From assembly GCF_039540195.1 (NCBI RefSeq), contig NZ_BAABEO010000026.1:141173-205172 (forward strand): a stretch of DNA of 64,000 nucleotides, given 5' to 3'. Numbering within the stretch: the stretch's first letter is position 1; each line of letters begins with the position of its first letter. This DNA comes from Zafaria ginkgonis (lineage in GTDB: Bacteria > Actinomycetota > Actinomycetes > Actinomycetales > Micrococcaceae). Below the pieces are notes generated by a model that had not been told where the DNA came from, searched no databases, and was given only the letters and a program-made list of their open reading frames with translations. This document shows, in pieces, positions 1 through 8,888 of this stretch. Made by a program: the position numbers and the translations under genes.

Positions 1-1541
1 CGCTCTCCGGCGAACACGGGGACGGGCGGGCCCGCGGCGAGCTGCTGCCCACCATGTATTCGCCCCAAGCCATCGCCGCGTTCGCCGGGTTCAAGGCGCT
101 GTTCGACCCGCACAACATGCTCAACCCGGGCGTGGTGGTGGACCCGGAACCGATGGACGCCTCGCTGCGCCGGCCGCAGGCGGTGGAACTGCGCGCGAGC
201 GACGGGTTCGCGTTCGCGCACGACGCCGGCAACGTCACCGACTCGCTGCACCGCTGTGTGGGCGTCGGCAAGTGCCGCGCGGACCTGCGCGAGCAGGGTG
301 GGTTCATGTGCCCCTCCTTCCAGGCGACCCGGGACGAGGAGCAGTCCACCCGGGGACGGGCGCGCGTGCTGCAGGAGATGCTCAACGGCGGGATCGTCAC
401 CCTGGGCTGGTCCTCCCCGGAGGTCCACGACGCCTTGGACCTGTGCCTGAGCTGCAAGGCCTGCGCCAACGACTGCCCCACCGGCATCGACATGGCGATG
501 TTCAAGTCCGAGGCGCTGCACCAGACCTACAAGGGCAGGCTCCGGCCGCTGGCGCACTACACCTTCGGGCGGTTGCCGCAGTGGCTGCGGCTGGTCGGAC
601 CGTTCGGATCGCTTGTCAACGCGGTCGCCAAGGTCGGCCCGCTGCGCCGGCTGATGATGCGGCTCGCCGGCGCGGACCCGCGCCGCGGCCTTCCGGTGTT
701 CCCGGCCAAGCCCTTCCGGTCACTCGGGGCGGCACCGGTCGCGGTGGCCCCCGGGAAACCAGTCGCCGCAATGGGGAAGCCCGTTGGGGATGACGCGGCC
801 GGGGTTGCCGAAGGGCCGACAGGAGATCACCCCGTCCTGCTGTGGGTGGATTCGTTCTCCGACGCGATGGGCCCGGACGTCGCGCTGGCCGCGGTGAAGG
901 TGCTTCGCGCGGCCGGCTGCGACGTGCAACTCGCCGGGCCGGGGGCCTGTTGCGGGCTGACGCTGATCACCACGGGCCAGCTGACCGCAGCCAAGGCGAA
1001 GCTGGCCAAGACGCTGGACGTCCTGCACCCGCACGTCGCGGCGGGCCGGACCGTTGTGGGGCTGGAGCCCTCCTGCACCGCCGTCCTGCGCTCGGACCTG
1101 GTGGAACTGCTGCCCGGCGACCCGCGATCGGCCGAAGTTTCCCGGGCGACGAAGACCGTGGCGGAGTTCCTGCGCTCCATCGAGTGGACGCCGCCAGCCG
1201 CCGCGGAGAAGCTGCTGGTCCAGCCGCACTGCCACCAGCACTCGGTCATGGGCTACCAACAGGACCTGGCCCTGCTCGGGGACATGGGCTGCGACGTCGA
1301 GGTCTCCAGCGGCTGCTGCGGCCTCGCCGGGAACTTCGGCATGGAGAAGGGCCACTACGAGATCTCGGAGAAAATCGCCCAGGACGGCATTCTGCGCAAG
1401 GCCGCCGCGGCCCCGGACCGCGCGATCATGGCCGACGGCTTCAGCTGCCGCACCCAGGTCGCCGACCTCGCCGGGCTGGACTCGAGGCATCTGGTCCAAG
1501 TGATCGCGGACGCCCTGGAAATGGGCCCGCACGGAAAGTGA
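1..1541 (+). CDS. FAD/Fe-S D-lactate dehydrogenase-type oxidoreductase, 5' truncated
   Basis: The reading frame is already open at base 3, and the first codons encode SGEHGDGRARGELLP, the signature of the C-terminal cap of FAD-linked oxidases (glycolate oxidase GlcD, D-lactate dehydrogenase Dld). The ATG at 54 is therefore internal and the gene starts outside the window. After the FAD-oxidase end come a first cysteine set (CVGVGKC...CP), a second ferredoxin-like set (CLSCKACANDCP), and two CCG-type motifs (GACCGL, SGCCGLAGNFG) that bind Fe-S or heme in this family. The product is probably a membrane-associated, quinone-linked 2-hydroxy acid (D-lactate-like) dehydrogenase. The exact substrate cannot be read. 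Confidence in the family is high. Confidence 0.9.
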   Translation, partial: LSGEHGDGRARGELLPTMYSPQAIAAFAGFKALFDPHNMLNPGVVVDPEPMDASLRRPQAVELRASDGFAFAHDAGNVTDSLHRCVGVGKCRADLREQGGFMCPSFQATRDEEQSTRGRARVLQEMLNGGIVTLGWSSPEVHDALDLCLSCKACANDCPTGIDMAMFKSEALHQTYKGRLRPLAHYTFGRLPQWLRLVGPFGSLVNAVAKVGPLRRLMMRLAGADPRRGLPVFPAKPFRSLGAAPVAVAPGKPVAAMGKPVGDDAAGVAEGPTGDHPVLLWVDSFSDAMGPDVALAAVKVLRAAGCDVQLAGPGACCGLTLITTGQLTAAKAKLAKTLDVLHPHVAAGRTVVGLEPSCTAVLRSDLVELLPGDPRSAEVSRATKTVAEFLRSIEWTPPAAAEKLLVQPHCHQHSVMGYQQDLALLGDMGCDVEVSSGCCGLAGNFGMEKGHYEISEKIAQDGILRKAAAAPDRAIMADGFSCRTQVADLAGLDSRHLVQVIADALEMGPHGK

Positions 1542-1580
1542 AGCTGCCGAATCCGCGGCCCGACCCGAAGGGAACACGAC

Positions 1581-1715
1581 ATGTCCACCCGCCTCACCAT
1601 CGATCCACCCACCGTGGCCCGGAACCCCGACCCCGTGCAGGACCCCGGCACAGGATGCCAAGTCGGCCCGCCCGAACCGGACTGTCCGTACTGCTGGGGA
1701 CCCGAAACCGACTAG
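1581..1715 (+). CDS. Small hypothetical protein (44 aa)
   Basis: This short ORF begins 39 bases after the dehydrogenase stop, with a GAAGGGA ribosome site about 7 bases before its ATG. The peptide begins MSTRLTIDPPTVARNPDP and ends with GTGCQVG...CPYCWG, so it has three cysteines including a CPYC pair that could bind a metal. No family is recognised. It is too short to judge by codon bias, but its placement and ribosome site favour real translation. It could also be only the 3' untranslated part of the dehydrogenase transcript. Confidence 0.4.
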   Translation: MSTRLTIDPPTVARNPDPVQDPGTGCQVGPPEPDCPYCWGPETD

Positions 1716-1821
1716 AACCGCACAACTAACAAACACTGCCAAGCCACCGGCAAGGGGGGGCAGGGCGGCGGTACGGGACGGTGCTCTACGATGAGGACCC
1801 TACCGAAGGAGAAACCGGACC

Positions 1822-2577
1822 ATGCCACCGACGTCCGAACAACGCGAAATCGCCGTCGAGGGGGCCACTTCGCACATCCACACGTCCGGTGCGGGATCCA
1901 CGACCTACGTTTTGGTCCACGGCCTCGGGGCCTCCTCGCGCTACTTCCGTCCGCTGGCGGAGGAACTTTCCCGGGACGCCTTGGTGCACAGCGTGGACCT
2001 GCCGGGCCACGGGCAGGCTCCCAAGCCGGACCGCCGCCTGTCCGTCCCGGACTACGCCCGCGTGCTGTGGGCGGTCCTGGACCGGCTCGGGGTGGACAAT
2101 CCCGTCCTCGTCGGCCATTCCATGGGCGCCCAGATCGTCGTGGAGATGGCCCTCGCCGGGCGGAGACTGTCCGGCGTCGTGCTGCTCGGGCCGACCAACT
2201 ACGCGGCCGAACGGGGCTTCTGGCGCCAGACATTCCGCCTCGGCCAAGACACCCTGCTCGAGCCGCCTTCGGTGAACGCCCTGGTGTTCACCGACTACGG
2301 CTTCCGCTGCGGCCTGTCCTGGTACCTGAAGACCACGCCGTCCATGCTGGGCTACCACATCGAGGACGCCATCGGCGCGGTGGAGGCACCCCTGCTTATC
2401 GCGCGGGGAGCCAAGGACCCGATCGTCCCCCGGCGCTGGGTCGAGCAGCTCGCCGCGCTGAGGCCGGGCACGGACACTGCCGAGGTGCCCGGCGAGGCGC
2501 ATGTACTGATGATGAAATCCGCGCCGCAGGTAGCCGACCTATGCCGTCGGCTCGCGACCCGCTCGCGCGAAAAATAG
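1822..2577 (+). CDS. Alpha/beta hydrolase
   Basis: A 251-residue cytoplasmic alpha/beta-hydrolase-fold enzyme. Visible landmarks are the oxyanion strand VHGLGASSRYF (about residue 31), the nucleophile elbow GHSMGAQ (Ser near 95), the acid region DPIVP and the histidine in GEAHVLMM near the C-terminus, so the Ser-Asp-His triad is complete. The start is set by an AAGGAG site 12 bases upstream. It stands alone, followed by a long-armed inverted repeat. The substrate is unknown; serine esterases, lactonases and C-C hydrolases share these motifs. Confidence 0.88.
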   Translation: MPPTSEQREIAVEGATSHIHTSGAGSTTYVLVHGLGASSRYFRPLAEELSRDALVHSVDLPGHGQAPKPDRRLSVPDYARVLWAVLDRLGVDNPVLVGHSMGAQIVVEMALAGRRLSGVVLLGPTNYAAERGFWRQTFRLGQDTLLEPPSVNALVFTDYGFRCGLSWYLKTTPSMLGYHIEDAIGAVEAPLLIARGAKDPIVPRRWVEQLAALRPGTDTAEVPGEAHVLMMKSAPQVADLCRRLATRSREK

Positions 2578-2578
2578 C

Positions 2579-2656
2579 GCCGGGATGCCGGACGCCCAAA
2601 CATCCGAAGCCCTTCCCCAGGGGTGGACGGAACGGCTGGACCCTTGGCATCCCGGC
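2579..2656. repeat. Long-range inverted repeat after the hydrolase gene
   Basis: Arms GCCGGGATGCC (2579-2589) and GGCATCCCGGC (2646-2656) are exact reverse complements, 11 bases each, separated by 56 bases. The pair begins just after the hydrolase stop, so it may act as a large terminator or 3' stability structure. The spacing is too wide to be sure. Confidence 0.35.
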
Positions 2657-2700
2657 ACGGGACCGGCCATGATGGACCGATTCACTGTGAGGGGTCTGCC

Positions 2701-2934
2701 GTGTTCCTGATTTTCGGCCTGCATACGTTCCACCGCGCATCCATCGGCGGCCCCGCGACCTGCCGCTTCTGTGGGCAGTCCGCGCTGCAGGAGGTGAGGG
2801 AACACGGGACAAGGCTAACGGTCTTCTTCATCCCCCTATGGGTCTTCGGGCGCCGTTTCGTCTTGACGTGCGCCCACTGCGGTCGGCAGGCTCCGGCCGG
2901 CCGCCGGGAAGCAGCGGCACTGGCCGGCCGGTAG
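2701..2934 (+). CDS. Zinc-ribbon family protein
   Basis: A 77-residue protein starting at GTG 2701 (GAGGGG site upstream). An in-frame ATG at 2623 would add an unlikely Gly/His-rich extension. The start VFLIFGLHTFHR matches the usual beginning of the bacterial zinc-ribbon family that opens with FLIFG. Two cysteine pairs, CRFC and CAHC, would hold one zinc ion, and a hydrophobic segment (VFFIPLWVFG) lies between them. The family's role is unknown. It is convergent with the ROK regulator. Confidence 0.75.
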   Translation: MFLIFGLHTFHRASIGGPATCRFCGQSALQEVREHGTRLTVFFIPLWVFGRRFVLTCAHCGRQAPAGRREAAALAGR

Positions 2935-3095
2935 CTTCCACCCGGCGGCCAACCGGCCATGGGTGCACAGGCGCGCCGACCCCGGTTAGCCACCGCGTGG
3001 GCGTGGACCCTCGTGGCCGCGGACTTCCGTGGCTGCCCTCATGCCTCCGACGGGGATTAAGGTGCCGGCACGAGCTGCCACGCTTGGTCAGAACG

Positions 3096-4334
3096 TCATG
3101 CGGAGCGAGGCGCGGGGGCCCGTTCCGGGGACGGAGTGATGCGTGGCAGTGGGTAACGGGTGAAGACGCTTTGGGCCACGAGCAAGGCGATTCCGACGAC
3201 TCCGGCTTGGCTTTCCAGTGTCGAGCCCACGATGCGGATGCGTCGGGTGGCCAACGGAAGTGAGCGCCGGTAGACCGCTTCGCGGATGCCGGCGAAATAG
3301 TACTCTTCCGCGGCGGCCAGCTGGCCGCCGAGCACGACCACTTGCGGGTTGAAGAGGTTGACCGTAGCGGCGATGGCCTCACCCAGTAGACGGCTCGCCG
3401 TCCGTGCCAGGCGCACGGCATGCCGCTCGCCCATGCGCAGGAGCCGGACCGCGTCGTCGACGCTTTGGACGTCTTGGCCTTGGGCCCGGAGATCCCTGAC
3501 CAATGCCCACCCTCCCGCATAGGCTTCGAGGCACCCGGTATTGCCGCATCTGCATTCCGGTTCGCTTTCAACGCCGGCGGGCTTGGAGACATAGTTGTGG
3601 CCGATGTCTCCGGCCGCGCCGTCGGCGCCGCGGTGGAGCCGGCCGTCCGAGATGAGCCCGGAGCCGACGCCGGTACCGATTTTCACCATCAGCAGGTGCC
3701 GCACGTCAGGGTAGGTGGATTGCTGCTCTCCGAAGGCCATGGCGTTGGCGTCCTTGTCCACGATGACCGGGCAGTTGTACACGCTGCTGAGGGAGCCGGG
3801 AATGTCGTACCCGTCCCAGCCGGTCATGATGGGCGGGTGCACGACTTGGCCGGAGTCCGTATCAACCGGGCCAGGAACGGAGACGCCAGCGCCCAGAACG
3901 GATTCCGGTCCTGCCCCGGCACGGTCCAGCAACACCGAAAATTCCTTCTTGACCCTCCCAAGTACGGAGGTTGGCCCGTCCGTGACATCTATCGGCAGGT
4001 CGATTTCATCAAGGATGGCCCCGGTGAGGTCGCACAGGCCCATGCGCATTGCGGTCGCGCCGATGTCCGCGACCAGGAAGTAGCCGCCGGTCCGGTTGAA
4101 CGCGAAGGAACCTGCGGGGCGGCCCTTCGTTGATTCGGCTCCTGACGGAATGACCAGTCCGGCCTCGAGAAGGGCGTCGAGGCGCTGGTTGACGGTCGAG
4201 CGTGACAGTTCCGTGCGTGCCGCGATCTCCGTCTTGGTGAGCACCTTTCCCGAACGGAGCAGATCCAGGATCTCGAGAGTCCCCGTCGTTGGCTCAAGCG
4301 TTGCGGGAGCCGCTTCGCCTTGGGTGTTCGTCAT
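3096..4334 (-). CDS. ROK-family transcriptional repressor
   Basis: A 412-residue regulator. An N-terminal winged helix-turn-helix (about 25-80, with KTEIAARTELSRSTVNQRLDAL) precedes a sugar-kinase-like ROK domain with DIGATAMRMG (nucleotide-loop-like), DKDANAMAFGE and the zinc motif CRCGNTGCLEAYAGG. ROK repressors (NagC, XylR, Mlc types) respond to sugars or sugar phosphates. It is divergent from the ketose ABC operon and shares the 145-base upstream region with it, so it is the likely local repressor of that operon and of itself. Ligand unknown. Confidence 0.92.
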   Translation of the reverse strand: MTNTQGEAAPATLEPTTGTLEILDLLRSGKVLTKTEIAARTELSRSTVNQRLDALLEAGLVIPSGAESTKGRPAGSFAFNRTGGYFLVADIGATAMRMGLCDLTGAILDEIDLPIDVTDGPTSVLGRVKKEFSVLLDRAGAGPESVLGAGVSVPGPVDTDSGQVVHPPIMTGWDGYDIPGSLSSVYNCPVIVDKDANAMAFGEQQSTYPDVRHLLMVKIGTGVGSGLISDGRLHRGADGAAGDIGHNYVSKPAGVESEPECRCGNTGCLEAYAGGWALVRDLRAQGQDVQSVDDAVRLLRMGERHAVRLARTASRLLGEAIAATVNLFNPQVVVLGGQLAAAEEYYFAGIREAVYRRSLPLATRRIRIVGSTLESQAGVVGIALLVAQSVFTRYPLPRITPSPERAPAPRSA

Positions 4335-4395
4335 CTGTCCATCTCCGTCATTTCTTGGCCCTGCGGACCATCTTAACGTCGGCTGTTGAGAAGGG

Positions 4396-4424
4396 TTGCG
4401 TAGGTCACATCACGTAGTTACGCT
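4396..4424 (+). promoter_or_regulatory. Predicted promoter of the sugar ABC operon
   Basis: TTGCGT (4396-4401) and TACGCT (4419-4424) are spaced by exactly 17 bases, a reasonable match to a housekeeping sigma promoter, 56 bases before the binding-protein ATG. Predicted from consensus only. Confidence 0.5.
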
Positions 4425-4453
4425 ATCACTTATCGTTAGTTCAGCGTTCATAT

Positions 4454-4466
4454 GATTTTGAAAATC
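4454..4466. promoter_or_regulatory. Candidate operator palindrome at the binding-protein ribosome site
   Basis: GATTTTGAAAATC is a perfect 13-base palindrome, and an overlapping TTTTG-AAAAT-CAAAA dyad extends it to the right. It ends directly before the AAAGGGG ribosome site of the gene at 4480. It is A/T-rich in a G/C-rich chromosome, which suggests a protein-binding site, plausibly for the divergent ROK repressor. Confidence 0.5.
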
Positions 4467-4479
4467 AAAAGGGGCAAGG

Positions 4480-5493
4480 ATGCCACAGCTCAGAAACTCA
4501 CTCATTTTCGTTGCGGCAGCTTCGGCCGGGATCCTGGCGCTTGCCGGCTGCAGCGACATGGGAGGGACGCCCGCAGAGAGCAGCGCCAGCGGGGGACAGG
4601 TCAAGACCGCCGCGGTGATCAAGGGCCTGGACAACCCGTTCTTCCAGGACATGGAAAAGGGCATCAAGGCAGAGGATTCCAGCATCACGGTGCAGGCCGC
4701 CCAAGACATCACCGACACGTCCGGCCAGGCCGACCGGTTGTCATCCTTGGCGGGGCAGGACTACGGGTGCTTCATCATCAACCCGATCAGCGGCAACAAC
4801 CTGCTGCAGGGCGTGGCCGGGCTGAAGGCGGCCGGAAAGACCGTCGTGAACATCGACAGCCCTGTCGACCCGGCGGCCGCGAAGGCTGCGAACGCTGTTC
4901 CGGACACATACATCGGCACCGACAACATCTCCGCCGGAAAGCTCGCCGGCGAGCAAATGGCCACGCTGGTCAGCGAAGGGGACAAGGTCGCAGTCATCGG
5001 CGGCATCGCCGGCGACGTCACCAGCGAGAACCGCGTGGCAGGCTTCACCGAAGGCCTCGGCACGAAGGCCAAGGTGCTGGAAACCGAGTCGGCGGACTGG
5101 GACCGGCAGGTGGCACTGACCAAGGCCGGCGACCTGCTGCGCGCGAACCCCGACATCAAGGGCTTCTTTGTCGCCAACGACGTGATGGGGCTCGGCGTGG
5201 CGCGGGCCGTGGCCAACGCCGGCCTGACCGGCAAGGTTGCCATCATCAGCGTTGACGGTGTTCCCGAAGGCCTCAAGGGAGTGGAGTCCGGCGAGCTCAC
5301 CGCCACCGTCGCGCAGTACCCCTACGCCATCGGCCAAATGGGTGCCCAGGCCTGCAAGGCGGCCGCCGAAGGCGAAAGCCTGCCGGAATCGGTCGAGGCA
5401 CCGGTTGCACTCGTAACGAAGGAAAACGTGGCGGATGCGATCAAGGCAGCGCCGGCCCCCTTTGAACCCTTCGAAAATCCGTTTGAGAAGTAG
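4480..5493 (+). CDS. Sugar ABC transporter substrate-binding lipoprotein (RbsB-like)
   Basis: A 337-residue periplasmic-binding-protein type 1 (RbsB/FrcB) lipoprotein. The signal peptide ends in the lipobox LAGCS, giving lipidation at Cys 24. The two lobes start at KTAAVIKGLDNPFF and VAVIGGIAGDVTSENR, with the ligand-lobe motif FVANDVMGLGVARAV. It is the first gene of the operon and would deliver a monosaccharide to the following permease and ATPase. The enzymes downstream suggest a ketose (fructose, allulose, tagatose or sedoheptulose class). The sugar itself cannot be read from sequence. Confidence 0.92.
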   Translation: MPQLRNSLIFVAAASAGILALAGCSDMGGTPAESSASGGQVKTAAVIKGLDNPFFQDMEKGIKAEDSSITVQAAQDITDTSGQADRLSSLAGQDYGCFIINPISGNNLLQGVAGLKAAGKTVVNIDSPVDPAAAKAANAVPDTYIGTDNISAGKLAGEQMATLVSEGDKVAVIGGIAGDVTSENRVAGFTEGLGTKAKVLETESADWDRQVALTKAGDLLRANPDIKGFFVANDVMGLGVARAVANAGLTGKVAIISVDGVPEGLKGVESGELTATVAQYPYAIGQMGAQACKAAAEGESLPESVEAPVALVTKENVADAIKAAPAPFEPFENPFEK

Positions 5494-5508
5494 CAGGGAA
5501 TCCCCGTT

Positions 5509-6543
5509 ATGTCCTCCATTTCACACAATCCCTCGACCGAGACAAAAGGTACGTCCACTCCCGTGAACAGTCCCCGTAGTCCTCGCTCCCGCAAGGCTGC
5601 GGCCGGCTGGCAGCAGGACGTGAAGAGCATCAGTTGGTGGGCCGAACATGCAGCCATCATCGGCCTGATCGGCCTGGTCATCGTCTTCACCGCGCTGAGC
5701 CCGGTCTTCCTGACGGTCGGCAACATCCAGTCCATCCTGATCGCCTCCTCCATCCTCATCGTTCTCACGATCGGGCAGTCCTTCGTGATCCTGAGCGATG
5801 GCATTGATCTCTCGGTCGCGGCGACGATGACCCTGGGCGTGGTCGCGTTCGGCATGGCCTATGCCCAAGGCGCGGGCCTGTTGCTGAGCATGGTCACCGC
5901 CGTTGCCACCAGCGCCGTGATCGGCATCCTGAACGGCGTCCTCGTCGCCAAGGGCAAGATCACCGACTTCATCGTCACCCTGGGCACGCTCTCGGTCGCG
6001 TCCGGCCTGGCCCTGGTGCTCTCCGACGGCAAACCCATCTCGATCACCAGCATCGAACTGATCAACTTCTCCACCCACGGCGTTTTGATCTTCGGCAACC
6101 CGTTCATCGTCGCAGCCGTTGTCGCGATCATTGCCCACGTCGTCCTGTTCCGGACCCGCTTCGGAACGCATCTGTTCGCCACCGGCGGTTCCAAGGAAGC
6201 GGCGCAGGCAACGGGTATCAGCACCGCCCGCATCAAGATCGCCGTGTACACGATCTCCGGGGTCCTCGCGGGCATCGCCGCGATCCTCCTGATCGCCCGT
6301 GTCGGCGCGTCCGAGCCGGCAGCCAACACCACCTTCCTGCTGAACTCGGTCGCCGCCGTCGTCCTGGGCGGCGTCAGCCTCACCGGTGGCCGCGGCTCCA
6401 TCTTCGGCCCGATCGTCGGCGCGCTGCTCCTGACCGTTCTCACCAACGGCCTCACCCTGATGAACGTTTCGCAGTTCTACCAGCCCCTTGCTGTCGGCGT
6501 CGTGGTCATCCTCGCCGCCCTGCTTTCGAGGTTCCAGAAATGA
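5509..6543 (+). CDS. Sugar ABC transporter permease (RbsC-like)
   Basis: A 344-residue RbsC/FrcC-type permease with a roughly 40-residue cytoplasmic N-terminus rich in Ser/Lys/Arg, then about eight to ten hydrophobic segments. The family signature LSDGIDLSVAATMTLG lies in the first third. The coupling region FRTRFGTHLFATGGSKEAAQATGI contacts the ATPase, and VVLGGVSLTGGRGSIFGPIVGALLL is the usual C-terminal motif. It starts 15 bases after the binding protein and overlaps the ATPase by 4 bases (ATGA), so translation is probably coupled. Confidence 0.93.
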   Translation: MSSISHNPSTETKGTSTPVNSPRSPRSRKAAAGWQQDVKSISWWAEHAAIIGLIGLVIVFTALSPVFLTVGNIQSILIASSILIVLTIGQSFVILSDGIDLSVAATMTLGVVAFGMAYAQGAGLLLSMVTAVATSAVIGILNGVLVAKGKITDFIVTLGTLSVASGLALVLSDGKPISITSIELINFSTHGVLIFGNPFIVAAVVAIIAHVVLFRTRFGTHLFATGGSKEAAQATGISTARIKIAVYTISGVLAGIAAILLIARVGASEPAANTTFLLNSVAAVVLGGVSLTGGRGSIFGPIVGALLLTVLTNGLTLMNVSQFYQPLAVGVVVILAALLSRFQK

Positions 6544-7298
6544 CCACCACACAGGCCACTTCCATCGTCGACGTCCAGGACGTCTCCCTCGCTTTCGGCA
6601 GCGTCAAGGCCCTGCAGAACGTCAACCTGACCCTGGCCGCCGGAGAAATCACCGCACTGGTCGGGGACAACGGCGCCGGCAAGTCCACCCTCGTCCGCTG
6701 CATCTCCGGAATCCACAAGCCCCAGTCGGGCACGATCTCCTTCGAAGGCGAACCCGTGCACTTCCGAAGCCCGGAAGACGCCCGCGAAGCCGGCATCGAA
6801 ACCGTCCACCAGAACCTTGCCCTGGTCGATGACCTGACCGTCTGGCAGAACCTGTTCCTCAACCGCGAAATCACGCGCGGCATCGGCCCCATCCGATTCC
6901 TTGACCGCAAGGCCATGAAGGAAGCCGCCGACCACATGGTCTCCAGCCTGGCCGTCAACGTTCCCGCCGTGAAATCCAAGGTCCGCAGGCTTTCCGGCGG
7001 CCAGCGCCAGGCCGTCTCCATCTGCCGGGCCGCCGGCTTCAGCTCCAAGCTGGTCATCATGGACGAACCCACCGCCGCCCTGGGTGTCCAGGAAACGGCG
7101 AAGGTCGAGGAACTGATCCTCAAACTGCGCGACGACGGACACTCCGTCCTGCTGATCAGCCACAACTTCAGCCAGGTCATGCGGCTCAGCGACCAGGTCT
7201 GGGTCATGCGCGCCGGACGGTGCGTCGCAGGACGACGCACCATCGAAACGACCGGCGACGAAATCGTCTCCCTCATCACCGGCTCCCGAGACAAATAA
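6540..7298 (+). CDS. Sugar ABC transporter ATP-binding protein, single domain
   Basis: A 252-residue ATPase with Walker A GDNGAGKST, signature LSGGQRQAV, Walker B LVIMDEPTAAL and H-loop LLISHNF. Most RbsA-type ribose transporters use a double ATPase of about 500 residues. A single domain is the arrangement of FrcA in the fructose FrcBCAK system, which fits the FrcK-like kinase two genes on. Two copies would dimerise under the permease. It is translationally coupled to the permease by an ATGA overlap. Confidence 0.93.
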   Translation: MTTTQATSIVDVQDVSLAFGSVKALQNVNLTLAAGEITALVGDNGAGKSTLVRCISGIHKPQSGTISFEGEPVHFRSPEDAREAGIETVHQNLALVDDLTVWQNLFLNREITRGIGPIRFLDRKAMKEAADHMVSSLAVNVPAVKSKVRRLSGGQRQAVSICRAAGFSSKLVIMDEPTAALGVQETAKVEELILKLRDDGHSVLLISHNFSQVMRLSDQVWVMRAGRCVAGRRTIETTGDEIVSLITGSRDK

Positions 7299-7324
7299 CC
7301 AAGAACCCGAAAGAAAAAACTCCA

Positions 7325-8200
7325 ATGACGAACAGCAACTCCCTCGGTGTCCACGCCCTCGTCTGGGCAGGAGACACCACCGACGCATCCGTCGAGAAGA
7401 TCATCACCAGCACCGCCAAGGCCGGCTACGACCTCGTGGAATTCTCCCTCCACGACTCCCTCAACCTCGACGTGGACAAGGCCCGCAAGCTGCTCGAAGC
7501 CAACAACCTCGGCGTCGTCTGCTCCCGCGGACTGGCTTTCGACGCGGACGTCTCCAGCGACGACACCGCCACCGTCGAACGCGGCGCGAAGCTCCTGCAG
7601 GAATCCCTGAAAATCACTCACGACCTCGGCGGCACCCACTTCACCGGGGCCCTCTTCAGCGCACTGGGCAAGTACGGCGCACCCATCACTGAAAAGGGAC
7701 GGGCGAACGTCGTCAGCGTCCTGAAGGACCTCTCCGACGAAGCCGGCCAGCTCTCCATGACCCTCGGCCTGGAGATCTGCAACCGGTACGAAACCAACGT
7801 CATCAACACCGCCCACGACGCCCTCCGGCTCGCCGACGACATCGGCCGGGACAACGTCCTGATCCACCTCGACACCTACCACATGAACATCGAGGAAAAC
7901 GACCTCGTCTCTCCCGTCTACGAAGTCGGCGACCGGCTCGGGTACGTCCACATCGGCGAGAACCACCGCGGCTACCTCGGATCAGGACACCTGGACTTCA
8001 CGTCGTTCTTCCACGCCCTGGCCGCCATCAACTACAGCGGCCCCATCACCTTCGAAAGTTTCTCCTCCGCCGTCGTCGCACGGGGACTGTCCAACGATCT
8101 GGCCGTATGGCGGAACCTGTGGACGGATGGCGAAGACCTCGCCGTTCACGCCCGCGAGTTCATGGCCAACCACCTGCACTCCACGCGCGCAGTCCGATGA
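7325..8200 (+). CDS. Sugar (ketose) epimerase, tagatose/allulose 3-epimerase-like TIM barrel
   Basis: A 291-residue xylose-isomerase-like TIM barrel. The four metal ligands of D-tagatose/D-psicose 3-epimerases are all recognisable: Glu in LGLEICNRYET, Asp in HLDTYHMNIEE, His in HIGENHRGYLG and the last Glu in ITFESFSS. The family swaps configuration at C3 of ketoses using Mn or Co. The ATG at 7325 is chosen because the longer frame from 7220 would only add basic residues overlapping the ATPase. It overlaps the kinase by 4 bases. A second, divergent copy follows transaldolase. Confidence 0.85.
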   Translation: MTNSNSLGVHALVWAGDTTDASVEKIITSTAKAGYDLVEFSLHDSLNLDVDKARKLLEANNLGVVCSRGLAFDADVSSDDTATVERGAKLLQESLKITHDLGGTHFTGALFSALGKYGAPITEKGRANVVSVLKDLSDEAGQLSMTLGLEICNRYETNVINTAHDALRLADDIGRDNVLIHLDTYHMNIEENDLVSPVYEVGDRLGYVHIGENHRGYLGSGHLDFTSFFHALAAINYSGPITFESFSSAVVARGLSNDLAVWRNLWTDGEDLAVHAREFMANHLHSTRAVR

Positions 8201-8853
8201 ACCTGGAAGAACTGGTCGCACGTATCAGGCAAAGGAACGCCTCCAAGCAGGCGCCCGTTGTCATCGGCGTGGTCGGCGTACCAGGCGCCGGCAAGACCAC
8301 CCTGGTGGAAAGCCTCATCACGGAACTGAACAAGGACACCCCGGAACCCGAAAGCCAGGAATTCGCCCACGTCCCGATGGACGGCTTCCACCTTTCGGAC
8401 CAGGAACTGACCCGCCTTGGCACCCTCGACCGGAAAGGCGCCCCGGAGACCTTCGATGTCCACGGATACGCCGCGCTGCTTCAACGGCTGCGCTCGGAGC
8501 GGGATGCGGTGGTCTACGCCCCGGGATTCGAACGGACGCTCGAACAACCCATCGCCGGCGTCATCCCCGTCTTTCCTTCCGCCACAACGATCCTGACCGA
8601 AGGAAACTACCTGCTCCTCGACAGTCCCGAATGGCGCAAAGTGCGCAACCAGTGCACCGAGATCTGGTACTGCGAACAGGACGACAGCCTGCGTATCCAG
8701 CGGCTCATCCAACGACACGTTGAATTCGGCAAGAGCCCGGCGGAGGCCGAGGCCTGGGTGGCCACCGTCGATGAAAAGAACGCGCAACTGATCCGCGCAA
8801 CCCGGGCCGACGCTGACCTCATTGTCACCTTGGAAGAAGTGGGCGCGGCCTAA
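8197..8853 (+). CDS. FrcK/PanK-like P-loop sugar or nucleoside kinase
   Basis: A 218-residue P-loop kinase with Walker A GVPGAGKTTLVES and the conserved HVPMDGFHLSDQEL segment, in which the Asp is the likely catalytic base. The C-terminal RATRADADLIV is typical of the YggC/FrcK nucleoside/sugar kinase group. Its start codon overlaps the epimerase stop (ATGA). By analogy with frcBCAK it probably phosphorylates the imported or epimerised ketose. A nucleoside substrate is a possible alternative. Confidence 0.82.
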   Translation: MNLEELVARIRQRNASKQAPVVIGVVGVPGAGKTTLVESLITELNKDTPEPESQEFAHVPMDGFHLSDQELTRLGTLDRKGAPETFDVHGYAALLQRLRSERDAVVYAPGFERTLEQPIAGVIPVFPSATTILTEGNYLLLDSPEWRKVRNQCTEIWYCEQDDSLRIQRLIQRHVEFGKSPAEAEAWVATVDEKNAQLIRATRADADLIVTLEEVGAA

Positions 8854-8888
8854 CTGCGCAAGCCAGCAGCCTCCATGGCCGCACCTCA

